Shown: positions 27,841 to 36,408 of the stretch, in pieces
How the letters are laid out: every line of letters begins with the position of its first letter
How positions within the stretch are numbered: position 1 is the stretch's first letter
NCBI GenBank assembly: GCA_937899725.1
Contig: CALCCA010000128.1
Coordinates: 1-48,596 of the forward strand
Reading direction: 5' to 3'
Source: an uncultured Halomicronema sp.
GTDB lineage: Bacteria > Cyanobacteriota > Cyanobacteriia > Phormidesmidales > Phormidesmidaceae
Length of the DNA stretch: 48,596 bases
The notes under the pieces: model-generated
Seen by the model: the letters and a program-made list of their open reading frames with translations, nothing else
The model's database searches: none
What the model was told of the DNA's origin: nothing
Program-made: the position numbers and the translations under genes

Positions 27841-28184
27841 GCGTCCGTTTCTACATGGACGAAAATGTACCTAGACAAATCACCACCGGGCTCAAACTGC
27901 GCGGCGTTGATGTACTGACAGTTCAAGCCGATAGCCGCTCTGGCCTAGCTGATCCTGAAGTTTTGCAGCGAGCAACGGTACTAGAACGGGTGCTGTTTTC
28001 GAGGGACGATGATTTGGTTGCGATTGCTTGCGCTTTGCAGCAACAAGGCACACCATTTGCCGGGGTGGTTTATGCTCATCCCCAAACGGTCAGTATTGGC
28101 AACTGTGTCAAAGACTTAGAATTGATTGCCAAAGCGTGTGAGCCAACAGACTGTTGCGGACAAGTGCAGTTTTTACCGCTGTGA
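27837..28184 (+). CDS. DUF5615 PIN-like protein, probable toxin
   Basis: This is a 115-residue protein. The opening VRFYMDENVPRQITTGLKLRG, with an Asp-Glu pair, and the later VLFSRDDDLVAIA fit the PIN-like DUF5615 nuclease fold, whose acidic residues would hold a metal ion. In DUF433/DUF5615 pairs this member is taken to be the toxin. The start appears to be TTG at 27837 within the sequence TTGA, so start and upstream stop overlap by four bases and translation is coupled. The frame is also open upstream, but that part is only the overlap with DUF433. RNase activity has not been shown from the sequence; the call rests on fold motifs and the pairing. Confidence 0.8.
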   Translation: MSVRFYMDENVPRQITTGLKLRGVDVLTVQADSRSGLADPEVLQRATVLERVLFSRDDDLVAIACALQQQGTPFAGVVYAHPQTVSIGNCVKDLELIAKACEPTDCCGQVQFLPL

Positions 28185-28279
28185 AACCTGCTACAGAGAG
28201 CTGTTGCCAAATCACCCGATCGCCCCTTTGCCAGTCAAAATAGGGATATTCCTCACTTGCGAGCATTCCCCTCTCACTG

Positions 28280-29593
28280 ATGGTGCGACTTCAGGCCAGC
28301 CCAACGGATATTGACGATGAGGCGATCGCCCTCACCGCCGAACAGATTGCGGCGCTGGATGCCCTGAACGACTTTGTGCACAGCACCGAAAAGCTGTACC
28401 TGCTGACCGGCTATGCGGGCACCGGCAAAACCACCCTGCTACAAATTTTCGTCCAGGGGCTGCGAGAACAGGGGGACGATCGCACCATTGTGCTGTCGGC
28501 TTTTAGCAACAAGGCCACCAAAGTGCTGGCTCGCATGGCCGATCAGTGGCAGCTCGAAATCGATGCCATGACCTGCTGCAAATTGCTCGGTTTGCGGCCC
28601 GTCGTGAATGAAGACACCGGCAATCAAGAATTTCAGCTTGATCGCCAGCAGGGCAGCCAGGTTGATCGCTACCGCCTGATCATCGTGGACGAATGCTCGA
28701 TGGTGAATGAGGAGCTATGGCGGCTGTTGGTCAGTGCGGTGTCGAACCTCTACGGCAGCACCCAGATTTTGTTTGTGGGCGACTCGGCGCAGTTGCCGCC
28801 GGTGAACGAGTCGGAATCCGCCTGTTTTCGGGAAATTTTGCACAAGTCAGAGCTGACCGAGGTGGTGCGCTATGGTGGCGCGATCGGCGTGATTGCCGAA
28901 GACATTCGCCGCAATTTAGAGCGCGATCGCTTGCCGCGCTTTCAGAGTGATGTGAATGACAACCAAACTGAAGGCTGCTTTGTGCTGCCCCGTCCCGCAT
29001 GGGAACGGCTGATGCTGCGGGCGTTTACTAGCGATGCCTATCAAATCAATCCCGATCAAGTGCGGGCCTTGGCCTATACCAATCGCCGTGTGGTGCAGCT
29101 CAATCAAAAGATTCGTCGCGCCATTTATGGCCCCACCGCCCTACGGTTTGTGCCCGGCGAGCGGTTGATTGCGCTGAATCCTTGTTTAGATGATGAGGCG
29201 ATTATTTTGCCCACCTCCGCCGAATGTGAGGTGCTCGAAGCGCGCCGCAGTCACGATGGCGAATGGCCGATTTGGCTGTTGTCAGTGCAGACTGAAGATG
29301 AGGAGTTTCGCACCTTGCGAGTGCTGCACGAGTCGGGGGAAAGTGAACTCAAGCTCAAGCTCGATCTGCTCGCTCGCGAAAAACGGTGGATGGAATTTTG
29401 GGACTTCAAACAACATTTCCACGAGGTGGATTACGCCTACAGTCTGACCATTCATAAAAGTCAAGGCTCGACCTTTCAAGACGTGTTCGTTGATCTGCCG
29501 TCAATGAACGCTAACCGCAACATCATCGAACGCAACCAACTGTGTTACGTCGCCTTTACCCGCGCCGCCAAGCGGTTATTTATTTATCCCTGA
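28280..29593 (+). CDS. superfamily 1 DNA helicase, RecD/Pif1-like
   Basis: This is a 437-residue ATPase. The Walker A motif is GYAGTGKT at residues 44-51, Walker B is LIIVDECSMVNEELW, and motif III is LFVGDSAQLPPV. The C-terminal motifs are YSLTIHKSQGSTFQDVFVDL and LCYVAFTRAAKRL, typical of the UvrD_C_2 domain. It is a compact, stand-alone relative of RecD2/Pif1-type helicases without the N-terminal extension of RecD2, and would unwind DNA 5' to 3'. The start is ATG at 28280. It lies about 95 bases after the DUF433/DUF5615 pair with no clear terminator, so readthrough is possible. Its cellular role is not evident. Confidence 0.9.
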   Translation: MVRLQASPTDIDDEAIALTAEQIAALDALNDFVHSTEKLYLLTGYAGTGKTTLLQIFVQGLREQGDDRTIVLSAFSNKATKVLARMADQWQLEIDAMTCCKLLGLRPVVNEDTGNQEFQLDRQQGSQVDRYRLIIVDECSMVNEELWRLLVSAVSNLYGSTQILFVGDSAQLPPVNESESACFREILHKSELTEVVRYGGAIGVIAEDIRRNLERDRLPRFQSDVNDNQTEGCFVLPRPAWERLMLRAFTSDAYQINPDQVRALAYTNRRVVQLNQKIRRAIYGPTALRFVPGERLIALNPCLDDEAIILPTSAECEVLEARRSHDGEWPIWLLSVQTEDEEFRTLRVLHESGESELKLKLDLLAREKRWMEFWDFKQHFHEVDYAYSLTIHKSQGSTFQDVFVDLPSMNANRNIIERNQLCYVAFTRAAKRLFIYP

Positions 29594-29846
29594 CTCCCTG
29601 TTTTGAGCCAGGGCTGACGATGCCAGCGGGAGTCTTTGGCGACTGGGCACCGATCACCCGATCAAGCGATCGCCGCCAGGTTTAACGAGCGAGCGACTCG
29701 GATCCCCGAGAACAGTCAGTCAACCCGAGGTGCCAAAACGCCGCAAAGACCGCGATGACGCCTGGTATCACGTGAATATACGGCTTTAACAGCCTGATCG
29801 GGCTGGGCACTTTAGATAATGCAGGTCGCGATCAAGAGAGCTGGTT

Positions 29847-31757
29847 ATGCCCAAAACAATATCAATCCGCAGCCGTATTTCGGGTGGCTACGCAATTGTG
29901 TTGGCGATCGCCTTTGCGGGCACCATGGCGGGCCTCATCGTCGGCCATTTAGCCTATGAGCGGTCTCTCAAGTTGGCTCAAGCAGCGACGGCAGAGCGCA
30001 AATTGATTGATGAAATCCAAACCAAAATTTTGTATCACCGACCTAATTGGCAGCTCGGCCCCTACATCGGCGATCAGGCCCGGTTTCGGCAACAGGGACA
30101 GGTTATGCTCAGTCGGCTTGAAGGTCTCCAACAAACTCTGCAGCAGCACAAAAAGCTGCACACCAACACGGAACAGCACCATGAGACTATGACTGAGCTG
30201 CAGGTGGCGATGGAAGCAGAGGCAGAAACGGGGCAATCGGCACAGGACGCGCCAGATGCCGCTGCTGCTCAAAGTCACGCGCCACATCATGACAAATATT
30301 CCCGTCGCGAACAGGATGCATATCTTAGTAGTGTGCATCCGTTACTGGCTGATTTTGAAACCACTGTCGAGAACTTATATATCGAGACGGAGCAACTGGT
30401 CAATGCGATCAACGACCTCGGCACAACGCCCCAAGGTGTCGCTCAGGCTCGCAAAAAACTGCTTGCATTTACTCAGGGGGCAACCTTTGCCAACTTTCTT
30501 GGCTTCGCCGATCAGCTGGAGCTAGCAAGAAGCCAGGTATCTCGCCAAGAGGAGGTTGCCGCCTCTGCTCAGAGACGAGCAGCAGTCCTGCAAGCGCTCA
30601 TCATCCTGGGCAGTGCGGGAGTATCGGTGTTAATTGCGATGGCCGTTGCTTTGTATAGTAGTCGCACCATTACTCGCCCCCTCATGGCAGTCACCGACGT
30701 GGCTCGCCGCGTCACCGAAGAAAATAACTTTAGTTTGCGGGCTCCGGTGGGCCGCTTAGACGAAGTGGGTCAGCTCGCCACCTCGTTAAACTTGCTCATA
30801 CAGCAGGTGAAGCAGCTATTAAGCCAAGTGGAACAGAGAAATACCGACCTGTCAGCAGCGTTGACTCAGGTGGAAGAACAACAAATTCAACTGATTCAAT
30901 CCGAAAAAATGTCAAGCCTGGGTCAGTTGGTGGCCGGTGTTGCCCACGAAATCAACAATCCGGTGAACTTTATTCATGGCAATCTGGCTCACGTGAGAAC
31001 GCATATCGAAGACGTCATGCTGATTATCCGTGAGCTAGAAACCCGACATCCTGCCGCGATCGCGGAACTTGAACAAACTCATGAAGAGGTCGATCTCGCT
31101 TTTGTCCAAGAGGATCTGAGTAAGATTCTCAGCTCAATGCGAGTCGGCACCGATCGCATTCGTCAGATTGTACTGTCGCTCCGCAACTTTTCACGATTGG
31201 ACGAGGCCGAGTGCAAAACCGTCGATCTCCATGAAGGGCTGGAAAGCTCCCTGATGATTTTGCAGCATCGCCTCAAGGCCAAGCCTGATCGCCCAGCCAT
31301 TACGGTCAATCGCCACTACGGTACGCTCCCCCCAGTGCAGTGCTATCCGGGGCAGCTCAATCAAGTGGCGCTGAATATTTTGACCAACGCGATCGACGCC
31401 ATGGAAGAGCGCCATCAGCAACCGGGTGAAAGTCAGGCCTCGTTGGGAATTACCCTCACGACTCGCGAGTGGCAACCAGGCTGGGTCGAAATTGCGATCG
31501 CTGACACCGGCACTGGCATGACAGCCGCTACCCGAGAAAAGCTGTTTAGTGCTTTTTTCACCACTAAGCCCGAAGGCGTTGGCACCGGTATTGGCATGTC
31601 GATTAGCCATAAAATTATCACCGAGACCCACCACGGCCAGCTCGATTGCACCTCCACCGTTGGCGCCGGCACAGAATTCTTCATTCGGATTCCGATCCGT
31701 CAGCCAGAACAGCCGCCTGAGGTAGCCTCACCGCCCTCAGTGGCGATGGTGAGCTAG
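29847..31757 (+). CDS. membrane sensor histidine kinase with a His-rich sensing region
   Basis: This is a 636-residue kinase. Membrane helices lie at about 12-33 (AIVLAIAFAGTMAGLIVG) and 250-272 (LIILGSAGVSVLIAMAVAL). They enclose a sensing region of about 215 residues rich in Gln and His, including EQHHETM and SHAPHHDKYS. A HAMP domain (about 275-330) and a coiled coil follow. His367 in GVAHEINNPVNFI is the phosphorylation site. The ATPase motifs are LNILTNAIDAMEE (N-box), ADTGTGM and GVGTGIGMSI. The start is ATG at 29847. No response regulator gene is adjacent, so the partner is unknown. The His clusters could bind a metal, which is a guess. Confidence 0.92.
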   Translation: MPKTISIRSRISGGYAIVLAIAFAGTMAGLIVGHLAYERSLKLAQAATAERKLIDEIQTKILYHRPNWQLGPYIGDQARFRQQGQVMLSRLEGLQQTLQQHKKLHTNTEQHHETMTELQVAMEAEAETGQSAQDAPDAAAAQSHAPHHDKYSRREQDAYLSSVHPLLADFETTVENLYIETEQLVNAINDLGTTPQGVAQARKKLLAFTQGATFANFLGFADQLELARSQVSRQEEVAASAQRRAAVLQALIILGSAGVSVLIAMAVALYSSRTITRPLMAVTDVARRVTEENNFSLRAPVGRLDEVGQLATSLNLLIQQVKQLLSQVEQRNTDLSAALTQVEEQQIQLIQSEKMSSLGQLVAGVAHEINNPVNFIHGNLAHVRTHIEDVMLIIRELETRHPAAIAELEQTHEEVDLAFVQEDLSKILSSMRVGTDRIRQIVLSLRNFSRLDEAECKTVDLHEGLESSLMILQHRLKAKPDRPAITVNRHYGTLPPVQCYPGQLNQVALNILTNAIDAMEERHQQPGESQASLGITLTTREWQPGWVEIAIADTGTGMTAATREKLFSAFFTTKPEGVGTGIGMSISHKIITETHHGQLDCTSTVGAGTEFFIRIPIRQPEQPPEVASPPSVAMVS

Positions 31758-31940
31758 TCTTGGTTAGCCCGGCAGAAAGCTACCAGCGCGATCGCAAACC
31801 GTCCGCAAATCGAGATAAACAATATCACTCCGCAGGCAATCAGCTGCTCAGCTGCCCAGTGGTTTGAGTATCAGCCACTACAGAACTGCTGAGACGAATG
31901 AACGCTTAATAAAAGTGACCCTAAACTTGCGATATCGCCT

Positions 31941-33074
31941 GTGACCCGTTTAGCGTCCCAAGATTTGGATGTCGCTCGGCTTTTGTTTGACCTGAAGCGG
32001 TGCGGCGAGCTGGTGAATCGGTTTACAGGGTGGCTCCAGGCGGATGCGATCGCGGCCTGCGTCACTGATGAGCTGGTTGAAACCTTTGGCTGTGCGTTTG
32101 CCCGTCTTTGGCTGGTCGAAGCCGATCGTAGCGCCCTGCGGCTGATGGCCTCTTCGGGGCTCTACACTCGGCTCGACGGTTCGTTTGCGCGCGTGCCGAT
32201 GGGTTCCTTCAAGGTGGGCAAAATTGCCCAGCACTGCATTCCCTTTCTCAGCAACTGCCTGGCCGATGAAGTCTGGGTCAAAGACCGCAGTTGGGCGATC
32301 GAACAGCGCATTCAAGGGTTTGCCGGTTTGCCACTGATGGCCCAGGGGCAGGCGATTGGCGTGCTGGCTGTGTTTAGTCACGAGCCGATGGGACCCGAAT
32401 TTTTAGAAGTGCTGCAAATGCTGAGCCTATCGGTGACCGGTGCTCTGGCTAGCGCCGTCAATCATCAGGCCGCTCTCTCAAGCCGGGAAAAGGCCGCCGA
32501 CTCAACTACCCTCTCAGAACAGCTGGGCAATTTGTTAGGGCGACAAAAGCTGAGCTTGCTCGGCACCGAACAGGCCCTGCCGCCCGCGCTGACCCAGCTC
32601 CTTTTAAAGCTCGGCCACCAACTGACCCAGTTATCTTGCCAATACTGTCGTCTGGTTTACGAGGCCGATGCCGTGATTTTAGAAGCCATGCTGGTGGATG
32701 CCCGGTCAGATTTAACGGATCAGCTGCAAGAAATCACCCACAGCGCTCAGCTTAGCGGCGGTACCCTACAGATGCAGTCAGACGCCAACCAGGCCATTGC
32801 TCAGGTGCGGTTGCAGCTGCCGCTACAGCCGCCAGCCTTCGCTCCCACCCGTCCCTCGCCCCTGTCAGAGAGAGAACGGGAGGTGCTTCAGCTGCTGGTG
32901 GCTGGATATCGCGATCGCGATATTGCCCAACAGCTCTACATCAGCGATCGCACTGTTAAATTCCACGTTAAAAATGTGCTCACCAAACTTCAGGTCAAAA
33001 CTCGCATTCAGGCCGTTTACGCGGTGGCTCAAGCCGGCTGGCTCGACGGCCCCGGGATTCCCGACTCAGGCTAA
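31941..33074 (+). CDS. GAF-LuxR transcriptional regulator beside the Nit1C cluster
   Basis: This is a 377-residue regulator. A GAF-like domain spans about residues 30-180 (AFARLWLVEADRSALRLMAS, then GFAGLPLMAQGQAIGVLAVF). A linker region follows, and a LuxR-type HTH lies at about 310-370 (LSEREREVLQLLVAGYRDRD, then LYISDRTVKFHVKNVLTKLQ). It is not a classical response regulator because the receiver domain is missing; the GAF domain would sense a small molecule. The start is GTG at 31941, as no in-frame ATG is near. It is convergent with the flavin-dependent oxidoreductase gene with about 24 bases between. Its position beside the complete Nit1C cluster makes it the likely local regulator, perhaps acting on the dyads at 34604-34640 or 34703-34716. 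Confidence 0.88.
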   Translation: MTRLASQDLDVARLLFDLKRCGELVNRFTGWLQADAIAACVTDELVETFGCAFARLWLVEADRSALRLMASSGLYTRLDGSFARVPMGSFKVGKIAQHCIPFLSNCLADEVWVKDRSWAIEQRIQGFAGLPLMAQGQAIGVLAVFSHEPMGPEFLEVLQMLSLSVTGALASAVNHQAALSSREKAADSTTLSEQLGNLLGRQKLSLLGTEQALPPALTQLLLKLGHQLTQLSCQYCRLVYEADAVILEAMLVDARSDLTDQLQEITHSAQLSGGTLQMQSDANQAIAQVRLQLPLQPPAFAPTRPSPLSEREREVLQLLVAGYRDRDIAQQLYISDRTVKFHVKNVLTKLQVKTRIQAVYAVAQAGWLDGPGIPDSG

Positions 33075-33097
33075 ACACCTCTCGGTCAAAGGTTTCG

Positions 33098-34405
33098 TCA
33101 AACCCCCATGATGTACCCACCCAGCGCTAGCTCGTCAGCGGCGTAGGCCGCACAGGTCGGTGAGGGATGAGACATCTGGTGCCGGAGGGCAATTCGGTCG
33201 GCCAGGTAGTGGGCATCGCGAGCTACACCGGAAAACCGGCCCGACCCCCAGGTATAGAGCCAGGGCAATCCCAAAAAGTAGAGCCCGTCGATGGTAGTGA
33301 CGCCGCGATCGTGACTGGGGTAGCCTCGCCCGTTAAACACCGGCGCATCAATCCAGCTAAAGTCCATGAGATAGCCGGTGCCCCAGATCACCGTGCGAAT
33401 GTTGGCCGCCTGAAGATCTTGCTGCAGCGGGCTGGTCGCGGGTTCCCAAACAGGCTGGTAGGCTGGCTCGGTTGGCGCGTCAAGATGGTTCGCGTTGATA
33501 TAGCGGTCGATGGTTTGCTTAATGCTTTCGGCCACCGCGTCCGCTTGATCGAGATTGCGCTTGAGGTTATCAGCAAAGGTCAGCAGCGGCCCCTGAATAT
33601 CGGCCAGCTTGCCGTACAGCTGCATGCCCTCTTGGGCAAAGTGGCGCAGGTCAATCTCGCGCCCGCCACCGCGCCCGGTGACGTAATGGTTGGTCTTGGT
33701 GCGCACCGCCTCTTTTTGTGGGTGTTTGTGAATGGGCAGGTCGTAGTAGCCCATCTGATCGAGCCAGTCCACCACGTCTTTGCCTCGATACTGGCGGGGC
33801 GATCGCGGCGCACTGCCCACGCACAAATGCACCTGCCGCCCGGCCAGATGCAGGTCTTCAGCGATCTGGCAGCCTGACTGCCCTGTCCCCACAATCAGCA
33901 CGCCCCCTTCGGGCAGCGCCTCAGGGCTTTTGTATTGCGAAGCGTGTAGCTGCATGACAACGGCGGGTAATCGCTCGGCCATGCGAGGCACTTTTGGCTG
34001 GTGGTAGCCGCCCGTTGCCACGACCACCTGGTCAGCTGTGTAGTCGCCCAGGCTGGTGGTCACCTCAAAGCGACTGGTGGCCGCGTCGTACCGCACCTGG
34101 TCCACGGCCACCCCTTCATGCAGCGGTGGGTCGAAAGAACGCGCGTAGTCTTCGACGTATTGCACAATCTCATCGCGCTGCATAAACCCCTGCGGGTCGC
34201 TGCCCGGATAGGCATAGCCTGGCAGCGTGCACTGCCAATTGGGCGTCACCAAACAAAAGGTATCCCACCGCTTCGACCGCCAGGAATGAGCCACCTTTTC
34301 TTTTTCAAAAATTAAATGATCGATGCTGAGTTGCTTGAGGCAGTAGCTCATTGAGAGCCCCGCCTGCCCACCACCGACCACCACCACCGACGTATGTGAG
34401 GCCAT
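33098..34405 (-). CDS. MSMEG_0569-family flavin-dependent oxidoreductase
   Basis: This 435-residue protein is of flavin monooxygenase type. The FAD-binding motif VVVVGGGQAGLSMSYCL is near the start, with a second dinucleotide motif (VLIVGTGQSGCQIAEDL) near residue 170 for NADPH. Further motifs include FEKEKVAHSWRSKRWDTF and a C-terminal LYFLGLPWLYTWGSGRF. This matches the oxidoreductase found in Nit1C clusters (MSMEG_0569 type), where it may hydroxylate or oxidise the pathway intermediate. The start is ATG at 34405; TTG at 34411 is possible. It is read away from the other cluster genes and shares the control region 34406-34753 with them. The true substrate is unknown. Confidence 0.88.
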   Translation of the reverse strand: MASHTSVVVVGGGQAGLSMSYCLKQLSIDHLIFEKEKVAHSWRSKRWDTFCLVTPNWQCTLPGYAYPGSDPQGFMQRDEIVQYVEDYARSFDPPLHEGVAVDQVRYDAATSRFEVTTSLGDYTADQVVVATGGYHQPKVPRMAERLPAVVMQLHASQYKSPEALPEGGVLIVGTGQSGCQIAEDLHLAGRQVHLCVGSAPRSPRQYRGKDVVDWLDQMGYYDLPIHKHPQKEAVRTKTNHYVTGRGGGREIDLRHFAQEGMQLYGKLADIQGPLLTFADNLKRNLDQADAVAESIKQTIDRYINANHLDAPTEPAYQPVWEPATSPLQQDLQAANIRTVIWGTGYLMDFSWIDAPVFNGRGYPSHDRGVTTIDGLYFLGLPWLYTWGSGRFSGVARDAHYLADRIALRHQMSHPSPTCAAYAADELALGGYIMGV

Positions 34406-34603
34406 AGACAAAAGTAGGAAAAGGATAGACAGAGCGATCGCAAATCAGGCAAAACCCTGATCACCCTCGTGTTTGCCACCATAGAAAGGTCATCCCAGGC
34501 TTCCTGTATCAGGCATTACTAAATGCTGAAACCTCGTTCGATAGACAGGCTCCGTTTCCCCGCAATCGACTCAGCTAGAATGCGAAACCTGCACTTTTAG
34601 ACA

Positions 34604-34640
34604 GGTTTAGGCCAAAATATCGCTCTTTTGGCTCTAAACC
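34604..34640. promoter_or_regulatory. long inverted repeat, candidate operator
   Basis: GGTTTAGGCCAAAA (34604-34617) faces TTTTGGCTCTAAACC (34626-34640) across an 8-base spacer. The arms match except for one extra base. It lies about 40 bases upstream of the NtcA box and outside the expected transcript, so protein binding is more likely than an RNA hairpin. Confidence 0.65.
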
Positions 34641-34680
34641 AAACTGCCCAACTGTCCCAACTGTCAGGCTTTCTGACTCT

Positions 34681-34722
34681 GTAGCAACAGATACGAGAAA
34701 GCGGCGGGAGCCCGCCTATGGT
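34681..34722 (+). promoter_or_regulatory. NtcA-activated promoter of the Nit1C operon
   Basis: GTAGCAACAGATAC (34681-34694) fits the NtcA consensus GTAN8TAC exactly. It is followed by 22 bases and then TATGGT (34717-34722), which fits the TAN3T -10 box. This is the canonical class II NtcA promoter spacing in cyanobacteria. Transcription should start near 34729, about 25 bases before the first ATG. Confidence 0.88.
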
Positions 34723-34753
34723 GCTACCAAATTCATCTTGAGAGTGATTGAAC

Positions 34754-35236
34754 ATGCCTGAAGTAACCACCCCGGCCCATCAGACCGGCGACTTTTTTGT
34801 TGATTACGAAGAGAAAGTCTTTCCCGATGTGCAGGCAGAGCCTGGCGAAAAAGCCCTCGTCACTTTCCACACCGTCGCCTTTGAAGGCTCCATTGGTCTG
34901 GTCAATTTACTGCAGGCCACCCGCCTGATTCGGAAAGGGTTTGAGACCTCAGTGCTGCTCTACGGCCCTGGTGTGACGCTGGGCGTACAGCGTGGCTTCC
35001 CCAAGATTGGCGATGAGGCGTTCCCCGGTCATCTGGCGATGAACAACCAGCTGATCAAAGTGATGGAAGAAGGCGGCAAGGTCTACGCCTGTCGGTTTGC
35101 CCTCCAAGCCCTCTACGGCCACGGCGAGCCTTCGCTGATTCCTGGCATCACGCCGATCAACCCGCTTGACGTCCTTGATATCGTCTTGATGCACCGTAAG
35201 GATGGCGCATTTATTCTCGACACTTGGACGATGTAG
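34754..35236 (+). CDS. MSMEG_0572/Sll0783 family nitrogen starvation response protein
   Basis: This is a 160-residue soluble protein with the family pattern [40 protein letters not shown] and [16 protein letters not shown]. Synechocystis Sll0783 is among the proteins most strongly induced by nitrogen starvation and is needed for normal polyhydroxybutyrate accumulation; its biochemical role is not settled. The start is ATG at 34754, with a TTG at 34748 also in frame. It is the first gene after the NtcA promoter, which agrees with nitrogen control. The nitrilase gene follows 39 bases after the stop. Confidence 0.92.
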   Translation: MPEVTTPAHQTGDFFVDYEEKVFPDVQAEPGEKALVTFHTVAFEGSIGLVNLLQATRLIRKGFETSVLLYGPGVTLGVQRGFPKIGDEAFPGHLAMNNQLIKVMEEGGKVYACRFALQALYGHGEPSLIPGITPINPLDVLDIVLMHRKDGAFILDTWTM

Positions 35237-35275
35237 AGAGCTGGTAACCGGCAGAGGCCGTACAAGGGGGAAAGT

Positions 35276-36313
35276 ATGGACGCGACTCAAACGGTGAGGG
35301 CGGCGGCGGTGCAGTTATCACCAGTCTTGCATAGCCGCTCGGGGACGATGGAGAAGGTGTTAAAGGCGATTGACGAGGCGGCCCGTGAGGGCGCTTCGCT
35401 AGTGGTTTTTCCGGAAACCTTTGTGCCCTATTATCCCTACTTTTCGTTTGTACTGCCGCCGGTGCTGATGGGCCAGGAGCACATGAAGCTCTATGAGGAG
35501 GCCGTGACCATACCGGGACCAGAAACGGCAGCGGTGAGCCAGGCCGCCAGAACCCATCAGCTAGTGGTGGTGTTGGGAGTGAATGAGCGCGATCGCGGCT
35601 CACTTTACAATACTCAACTGATTTTCGACGCTGATGGTCAGTGTTTGCTGAAGCGGCGAAAAATCACCCCCACTTACCACGAACGGATGGTGTGGGGGCA
35701 GGGGGACGGTAGCGGCCTCCAGGTCTGTGAAACGGCAGTCGGTCGGGTCGGGGCCTTGGCCTGCTGGGAGCACTACAATCCCCTCGCTCGCTACAGCCTG
35801 ATGGCGGCTCACGAAGAGATTCACTGCGCCCAGTTTCCGGGGTCGATGGTGGGCAACATTTTTGCGGAGCAGACGGAGGTGACACTGCGGCATCACGCGC
35901 TGGAGTCCGGCTGCTTTGTGGTGAATGCCACTGGCTGGCTGACGCCGGAGCAGGTAGCGGCGATTGCCCCTACCGAGGGCCTACAGAAGGTGCTGCAGGG
36001 CGGCTGCTACACGACCATCATTAGTCCTGAAGGGGGGCATCTGTGTGAGCCCATTCGAGAAGGAGAAGGCATCGCGATCGCGGATCTTGATTTTTCCCTC
36101 ATCACTAAACGCAAGCGCATGATGGACTCCGTTGGGCATTACGCCCGTCCCGACCTGCTGCAGCTACAGCTCAACACCACGGCTTATCAGCCGACCAGCA
36201 GCCCGATCAATAGTCCGGCACCAGACGCTCCGGCTGCCACGCCCCGTGACTCCGATCCTGACGAACGACCCACGTCTCTCGAATCCATCGCGCCATTACC
36301 GAGCCTGCCGTAG
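35276..36313 (+). CDS. Nit1-type (Nit6803 family) nitrilase
   Basis: This is a 345-residue carbon-nitrogen hydrolase with the complete triad: Glu47 in [14 protein letters not shown], Lys129 in [15 protein letters not shown], and Cys163 in [14 protein letters not shown]. It would convert an organic nitrile to a carboxylate and ammonia; Nit6803 of Synechocystis is a well-studied aliphatic and dinitrile nitrilase. The C-terminal tail of about 45 residues is Pro/Ala/Ser-rich and probably disordered. A purine-rich AAGGGGGAAAG precedes the ATG. It is the second gene of the Nit1C run and releases ammonia, which fits NtcA control. The natural nitrile is unknown. Confidence 0.95.
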   Translation: MDATQTVRAAAVQLSPVLHSRSGTMEKVLKAIDEAAREGASLVVFPETFVPYYPYFSFVLPPVLMGQEHMKLYEEAVTIPGPETAAVSQAARTHQLVVVLGVNERDRGSLYNTQLIFDADGQCLLKRRKITPTYHERMVWGQGDGSGLQVCETAVGRVGALACWEHYNPLARYSLMAAHEEIHCAQFPGSMVGNIFAEQTEVTLRHHALESGCFVVNATGWLTPEQVAAIAPTEGLQKVLQGGCYTTIISPEGGHLCEPIREGEGIAIADLDFSLITKRKRMMDSVGHYARPDLLQLQLNTTAYQPTSSPINSPAPDAPAATPRDSDPDERPTSLESIAPLPSLP

Positions 36314-36408
36314 GCTGCTCTGGCTTGCCTAGATCGCGAAAACATCTTCACAGACTCTTTCTCGTCAGGCTCAATTGACTGACGTGCCTACTGTCCTATT
36401 GACGTCTT

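Larger units (their letters stand above)
34406..34753. promoter_or_regulatory. divergent control region of the Nit1C cluster
   Basis: The region lies between the oxidoreductase and the Sll0783-like gene. It holds a long dyad (34604-34640), an NtcA-type promoter (34681-34722) and a 14-base palindrome between activator box and -10 box. A CGATAGACAGG at about 34540 and TTTAGACAGG at about 34597 look like an imperfect direct repeat. Confidence 0.8.

Noticed and set aside
29594-29846. CCCTG...CAGGG hairpin after the helicase gene
   Set aside because: Only five pairs with an 8-base loop and no T-run; too weak to call a terminator.
33167-33877. Plus-strand frame of 236 codons opposite the flavin-dependent oxidoreductase
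   Set aside because: The minus-strand gene has complete FAD and NADPH motifs over the same bases; the plus frame has none.
34412-34430. GTA with a nearby TAG/ATA as a second NtcA box near the flavoprotein start
   Set aside because: The right half does not match TAC at the required 8-base spacing.
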